Below the pieces are notes generated by a model that was given only the letters and a program-made list of their open reading frames with translations, had not been told where the DNA came from and did not search any database. Made by a program: the position numbers and the translations under genes. This document shows positions 38,201 through 44,200 of a stretch of 64,000 nt of DNA, piece after piece. The stretch's first letter is position 1; each line of letters begins with the position of its first letter. Source of the stretch: Girardia tigrina (taxonomy: Eukaryota; Platyhelminthes; Tricladida; Dugesiidae); the NCBI GenBank assembly GCA_001938485.1, contig MQRK01241883.1, positions 33,187 through 97,186 on the forward strand, in the 5' to 3' direction.

Positions 38201-41200
38201 GAATAACACATTGAATAAGCTGTGTTTTTCAAATCAGTGTTCGTTTGAAGTTATTAATTTGGATTCTTATACTTTCGACCATGTTCCTATTTTTAGAAAA
38301 ATATGTGAAATATATTTTTCAAACTCTTACATTAAACGAATTTATAACAATGTGTTTTGTTTCTCGTCTCAAGAATGAAATTAACACTTCTTTGAGATCT
38401 TCTTCAGGCGAAAGATGAGATAAACAGAAATGGAAAACTCAGCAGAAAATATTCCAAAATTCGGTTATCAAGTGTGTAGTGTTCACTAAATCGTATCAGC
38501 AGCAGTAACCAATTAAGAGTATTTTTTCCAAGTGATATTTAATTTAATTTTTTGACTTTTAATTTTGAAAATATTTCTTAATTGAATTTGCGACCCCTGA
38601 AATTTTTGAGCTGAGAAAAATTAAGACGTACATTAGAAAATTTTTAAGTCAATTAAAAATTTAAAAAATTATTATCGAAAACTTTGAATGAATTAATTTT
38701 TGTTTTGTTTAAATATATTCGAATTATTATCGCGTTCTTTAAATTTTTTTTCTTTGTAATTAAATATTTGAAACCATTCTATTAACAAGAATGATACTGT
38801 TTCAAAAAGCGATGAACAATGATTTTTCTAACATTAGCATATGAATAAATTTTTAGAAGGAATAAATGCTCGAAAAAATGCAAGAAAAAAACAGGATCAT
38901 CGATCTTGGTTTTATCGATTTACTATCGGTCGTTTGCCGATGGAATTCGAACGGGAATCCGTCGATCCCGATTATCGAAAATATCTGATCGCGGCATCGC
39001 GAATGGCCGCCACAACAGGCAACTATTCGTACTTGGCAACGACGCAATACGATCCCCGATGTCTCAATGTCGACCAGAGAAAGTCCAGAGAACGATCCCT
39101 GTCGATTTATTCGGAATTACCCGATCCGAAATGCGGTCGGAGTCTGTGGGCGACACATTTGAGCGGGACGGACTCGATAATTTACGCGATCGATATCGGT
39201 GACACTGGTCATTTCAAAGTGTTTTAAACTTTTCCGTGAGCAACACATTTAGAGATTTTGGGCTTGCGGTGGCACATATTTCAGTAGTTGCGTATTCATT
39301 CGTGTTGAGCAGTTAGCCCCGATCTTCTTAACATTTTTTTCTTAACACTTTAAAGGTTGACCCGTGAATATATCGCCATGTGAGAAATGGTTGCAACATC
39401 AATATCCGAATTCATTTTTTAACACCAAAATTTATTTCAATAACAACAATTCACATATTTAAACAAATTCTTCTGTTAATTTAATTATCTTGCCACAAAT
39501 AAATCCATTAATTTTTTTAGATTCAATTTTTAAAATCCTACAAATCCATTAAATAATTTTCACATTAAAACCAAAAATTTATTTTAGAATTTATTTAAAA
39601 CTGTTCCAAACTTCTATTAAAATATATAAATTGTTATGTCTGTAAAAATATTTTTATTTATAAATAAATATTTAATATTTAATGGTTTTCTTATTGTTAG
39701 AAGACAAAAGATCTGCATTAAAATATATTTAAATACTAAATCACAAACACACATACATTAGTTATATACAGAATAAATGGAGAGTCAAAGGTTAACTCTG
39801 CTCTCGTCCCCGTAATAGTTATATAATACAAATTTAGAATTATTCTAAATTGGTTGATTACATAATATTTTATTTAAATAATTTAAATTAAATTTTATAA
39901 TATCTCACACTTATCATTTTTAATTTTAAGATATTTAATAGACACATTAAAAAGATATTTTTTATTTTTAAATAGATATTTAATTTTTTCATGATTTTCT
40001 TTTATTATATTATTTTTCCTTTTTAAGATATTTAAACAAACATTAAAAAAATATTTTATTTTTAAATACGTATTTGACTTTTTAATAGTTGTTTTATTAT
40101 ATAATTTTTAATTTTAAAATATTGAATAAGCATATTAACATTAAAATATTTTACTTTTTAAATAAAAAAATAATAAATTATTCTGCCGAGATTCATATAT
40201 ACAATAAAGAATTAAATAAAATTTAGCATGAAATATTAGTACAAGGACAGTAAAAAGGTTCCTCAGATGATGTAACTGATGAAAGTAATCATCAAATAAA
40301 TATTAAATATTTTTTTATTCTTTTATTTACACTTACTATGTCACACAAGTTTTCAAATATGTGATAATGATGTAAATTAAATAATTACAAAAATATTAAT
40401 TTATTAATATTTTACAGGTAAATAATTCTTTTGGATTGTACATTCAGAACTGTGACGGTCCAACAATTCATAAAGTATCAAATGATTCGGAAATTTATAA
40501 AGTAAGACTTGAATGAACGTTTTTCTATAAATATAAAAATAAAGATCCGAATATTCTCCACTTCTATTAAATGATAATCTTTTATGTCTAGAAAATCCTT
40601 TCTTAAATAACAAGTTTTGAAACCTTGCCTTTAAATAATGTCGAGAAGGTTATCATTCTCTTCACTTGAACTTTAAAAATATTAAAACTCTGAAAAATCG
40701 GTTTCTCTAACTCAAATTATCATGATCATTTATTGCGATTTCGACGGATCAGCCGTAATCATCAGGCGAAATTTGATAAATACTGATAAAATGACATATT
40801 TAGTGAAGCATTGTTTACGTAGTTATTTTATAATCACTAAACTCTTAAAATATTTTCAATAAAGTAGAAGAGAGTGGTCTATGTAAATTGATTTTTCAAT
40901 CACGAGTCTGAATTATCAATCACTCTTCCAAATAAACATCAAATTGTAAACACAAATTTTAATTACCTAAATCTACTTTACTATTAAAACATCTCTTTCT
41001 ATGTTGAGCAATGTAACTCTCGCCCTCTTTTAAATTATATTCCTGGATTCGTTTACAGAGATGACAACTTGTCGCTTCGATGTATGTGGCACCACACGCA
41101 CTATATTTAAACTGTTAAACTAAATTGTAACGTAAATCCATAGGAGTGGTATTAAGTGCTAAAAATTAGTCATATTTTACGGAACTTAGAAAGGATCTTT

Positions 41201-44200
41201 TAGATTTTCATAAATTACTTTTGTCAAATTTTATAATCAAATTTTTGAATTTTTCGAAACCCTCAGAACAAAATCCCAAATTAATAATATTGTTGTTATC
41301 TGTGTCCTGATCATTTTTGTTTTTATCGGTAATATTATCAATTTCCTTTTTTTGAAAGAATTACTTTATCCCCGGTTTCTCTAGTTAATCTTAATACTAT
41401 CAATTTAGAATACCGGTTTTCCGCAATAAATCCCTCAATTCATATTTTCATTATTACTTTCATTATTGAAGTAGAAGAACTTTCATTACTTTAAAGTTGA
41501 AGATTGTGTCCAACATCTAAAGACAAATTAATAATAACCTTTGAAAAACATGAAGCCTATATCCTTTCACTGAGAATTTTGTATACTGTTCCATTGTAAA
41601 TGATGTTTCGTTGAATAATTTATATCTTATTCATTAGATATATTAGTTATAATTAAAATATCAAACGCATTTTCTATTCTGCTTTCTCATACTATTATGC
41701 AAATATATAAAATAAATAATAACGTTTTTCATATTTCAGAGTGATTTAGTTCGACCCGGAGACAAAATCGTTAGGATCAATGACATTTATGTGTTGAATA
41801 AAGATCACGATTTCGTTCTTACTCTCATTCGAAGTTGCGGAAAGACGATGAACCTCGAATTGATGAGGAATAGAGAAACGGACAGATCTATCGGTTGCTC
41901 GACAAATCCGATTTATTATACAGAAAGCGTATGACTTTAAAAAAATAATTAATAATTAAATAATGAATAGTTTTTTTTTAAATATCTTTTTATTTAATTG
42001 AAGGGATCCAATGTAAAATTTTTCCTATTTTTTTTACCAGTCTTGTCACTAAGAATCATATAACGAGATCATTAATACCAACCTTTGATCCTGTTAAACA
42101 TCAATTGTTAAAAATGAAAACATGGACCGTTTCATCTTACGATGTTAATGAAGCGGTGGTGGCATTAAGATCTTTTGATACAATATCTCTTCGACAGAAC
42201 TTACACGTCCTCCAGTTAGAACGTCTCTAATTACAGTTAACGATTTGATTCAAAAACGAATTTGTTTTATTTCCGAAACACTGAATGTCTCATGATAAGC
42301 TCAAATCAGACAGCCAGTAGGAAAAAAACGGATACTTTAACATGTACATAAGAAGGTCTTGAGATACATTCCAATCTGTCAATTAAACAGGTACGAGTTC
42401 GTCACTCTATTCTGACAGTTTCTCGGAAGATATCGTAAATTATTTTATGACCCATCTCAAAAATCATCGCTCTCCTTTGTTGCAAAAATTGTAAGAATTA
42501 AATTATTCGGCTTCAAAACCACAGCCAAAATTTAAAGAGCTAAATAAACCTCAATTTCGAGTTCCAATCTGTTTTCAGACTGGATCCTTCCATCAACAAC
42601 ATGTGGATCTCCATCAAATGAACGGAATATCAAAAATCTTATTATTTACGAAAATGGATCACCTACATTCGCATTCAATTACCACAGGATCAAATTAATA
42701 ATATTTTGTTTATGAATTATTATAAAACTTTCGTCTTGAGTCCGAGTTATTTGAGGGGAATATTAAAATAATTTGTATGAGGGGTTAATTTACATTTGAA
42801 TCTCGCCAGAATAATTTATTATTTTTAATTTAAAATGTAAAATATTTTAATGTTAATATGCTTATTCAATATTTTAAAATTAAAAATGATATAATAAAAC
42901 AACTATTAAAAAATCAAATACGTCTTTAAAAATAAAATATTTTTTAATGTATTTTTTAAATATCTTAAAAATGAAAAAAGATATAATAAAAGAAAATCAT
43001 AAAAAAATTAAATATGTATTTAAAAATAAAAAATATCTTTTTAATGTATCTATCAAATATCTTAAAATTAAAAATGATAAAAAAATAATTAAATATTAAA
43101 TATTTATTTATAAATAAAAATATTTTTACAGCCATAACAATTTATATATTTTAATAGAAATTATGAAACAATTTTAATTAAATTCTAAAATAATTTTTTG
43201 GTTTTAATGCGAAAATTATTTAATGAATTTGCAAGATTTTAAATAAATTTCGGAATAAATTTTTGGTTATAATGTGAAAGTTATTTAATGGATTTGCAAG
43301 ATTTTAAAAATTGAATCGAAAAAAATAATTGATTAATTTGTGGCGAAATAATTAAATTAACAGAAAAAGTTGTTTAAATATGTGAATTGTTGTTATTGAA
43401 ATAAATTTTGGTGTTAAAAAATGAATTCGGATATTGATGTTGCAACCACATCTAACAATTTGGAAACTAAATACAACTATTTTGATTATGCAGTATTTGA
43501 TGAAAATAATGCGAATCCTTGTTTGTGATTTAGAGGAATCTTGAGATCCCGTTCATTTGAAAGAGGCACCAAAATTAGATTCACATATCCGGCATCCATT
43601 TTGCAACCCTTAGATTTCTTTAAAAATGTGCTTCTGGTGTATTCTACAAACTTAAAATATAAAGATAACAGAGCCATTAAAATATATTTTAAGACAATAT
43701 TTTTCTGTAGTTATGCCATTATCACTAAATGTACCTTTTCACCACTCAACCACTTTGTTAAGAGTTTTCGATTAACTTTAAGTAATCCTTCGTTTCACGT
43801 TCTCCCGTAAGAGATTAAGAAGCACATAATCAAGGACTTGATGACTGTATAATCGAAAAAAATATATTATATTATCACATATATTTTAAATGGCGTTAAT
43901 TTATTCAGTTAAAAAGATAACTGTAAGTAGCGTTTATGCCACTTTCATTATTATCACATTCTAAAGCCATAATTTAACACCACCAAAAATTTATTACTAT
44001 AACAATTCACATTTCTAAAACAAATTTTCCTGTTANNNNNNNNNNNNNNNNNNNNNNNNNNNNNNNNNNNNNNNNNNNNNNNNNNNNNNNNNNNNNNNNN
44101 NNNNNNNNNNNNNNNNNNNNNNNNNNNNNNNNNNTATTTTTAAATAAATATTTTACTTTTTTATGATTTTCTTTTATTATATAATTTTTAATTTTTTAAT

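Larger units (their letters stand above)
33616..38216 (+). repeat. LTR of the TGTGAGGAATATTT family, split by a BEL/Pao-like element
   Basis: The left part (33616-34019) starts TGTGGGAGGAATATTTT and follows the 54.9-kb solo LTR closely through CACCCAGATA and beyond. The right part (38115 to about 38216) has CAATTAGAGCGATGTGAAAC, matching AACTAATTAGAACGATGTCA near the end of the 54.9-kb copy. Everything between is the later insertion. Confidence 0.75.

Noticed and set aside
38906-39202. 98-codon open frame overlapping the large PDZ exon.
   Set aside because: Shadow of the real exon, whose frame gives PDZ motifs and fits both splice phases.
42110-42330. Short open pieces in a less AT-rich stretch, considered as PDZ-gene exons.
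   Set aside because: No usable acceptor/donor pair in phase 0 and no domain match; PDZ D is already complete in the exon before.
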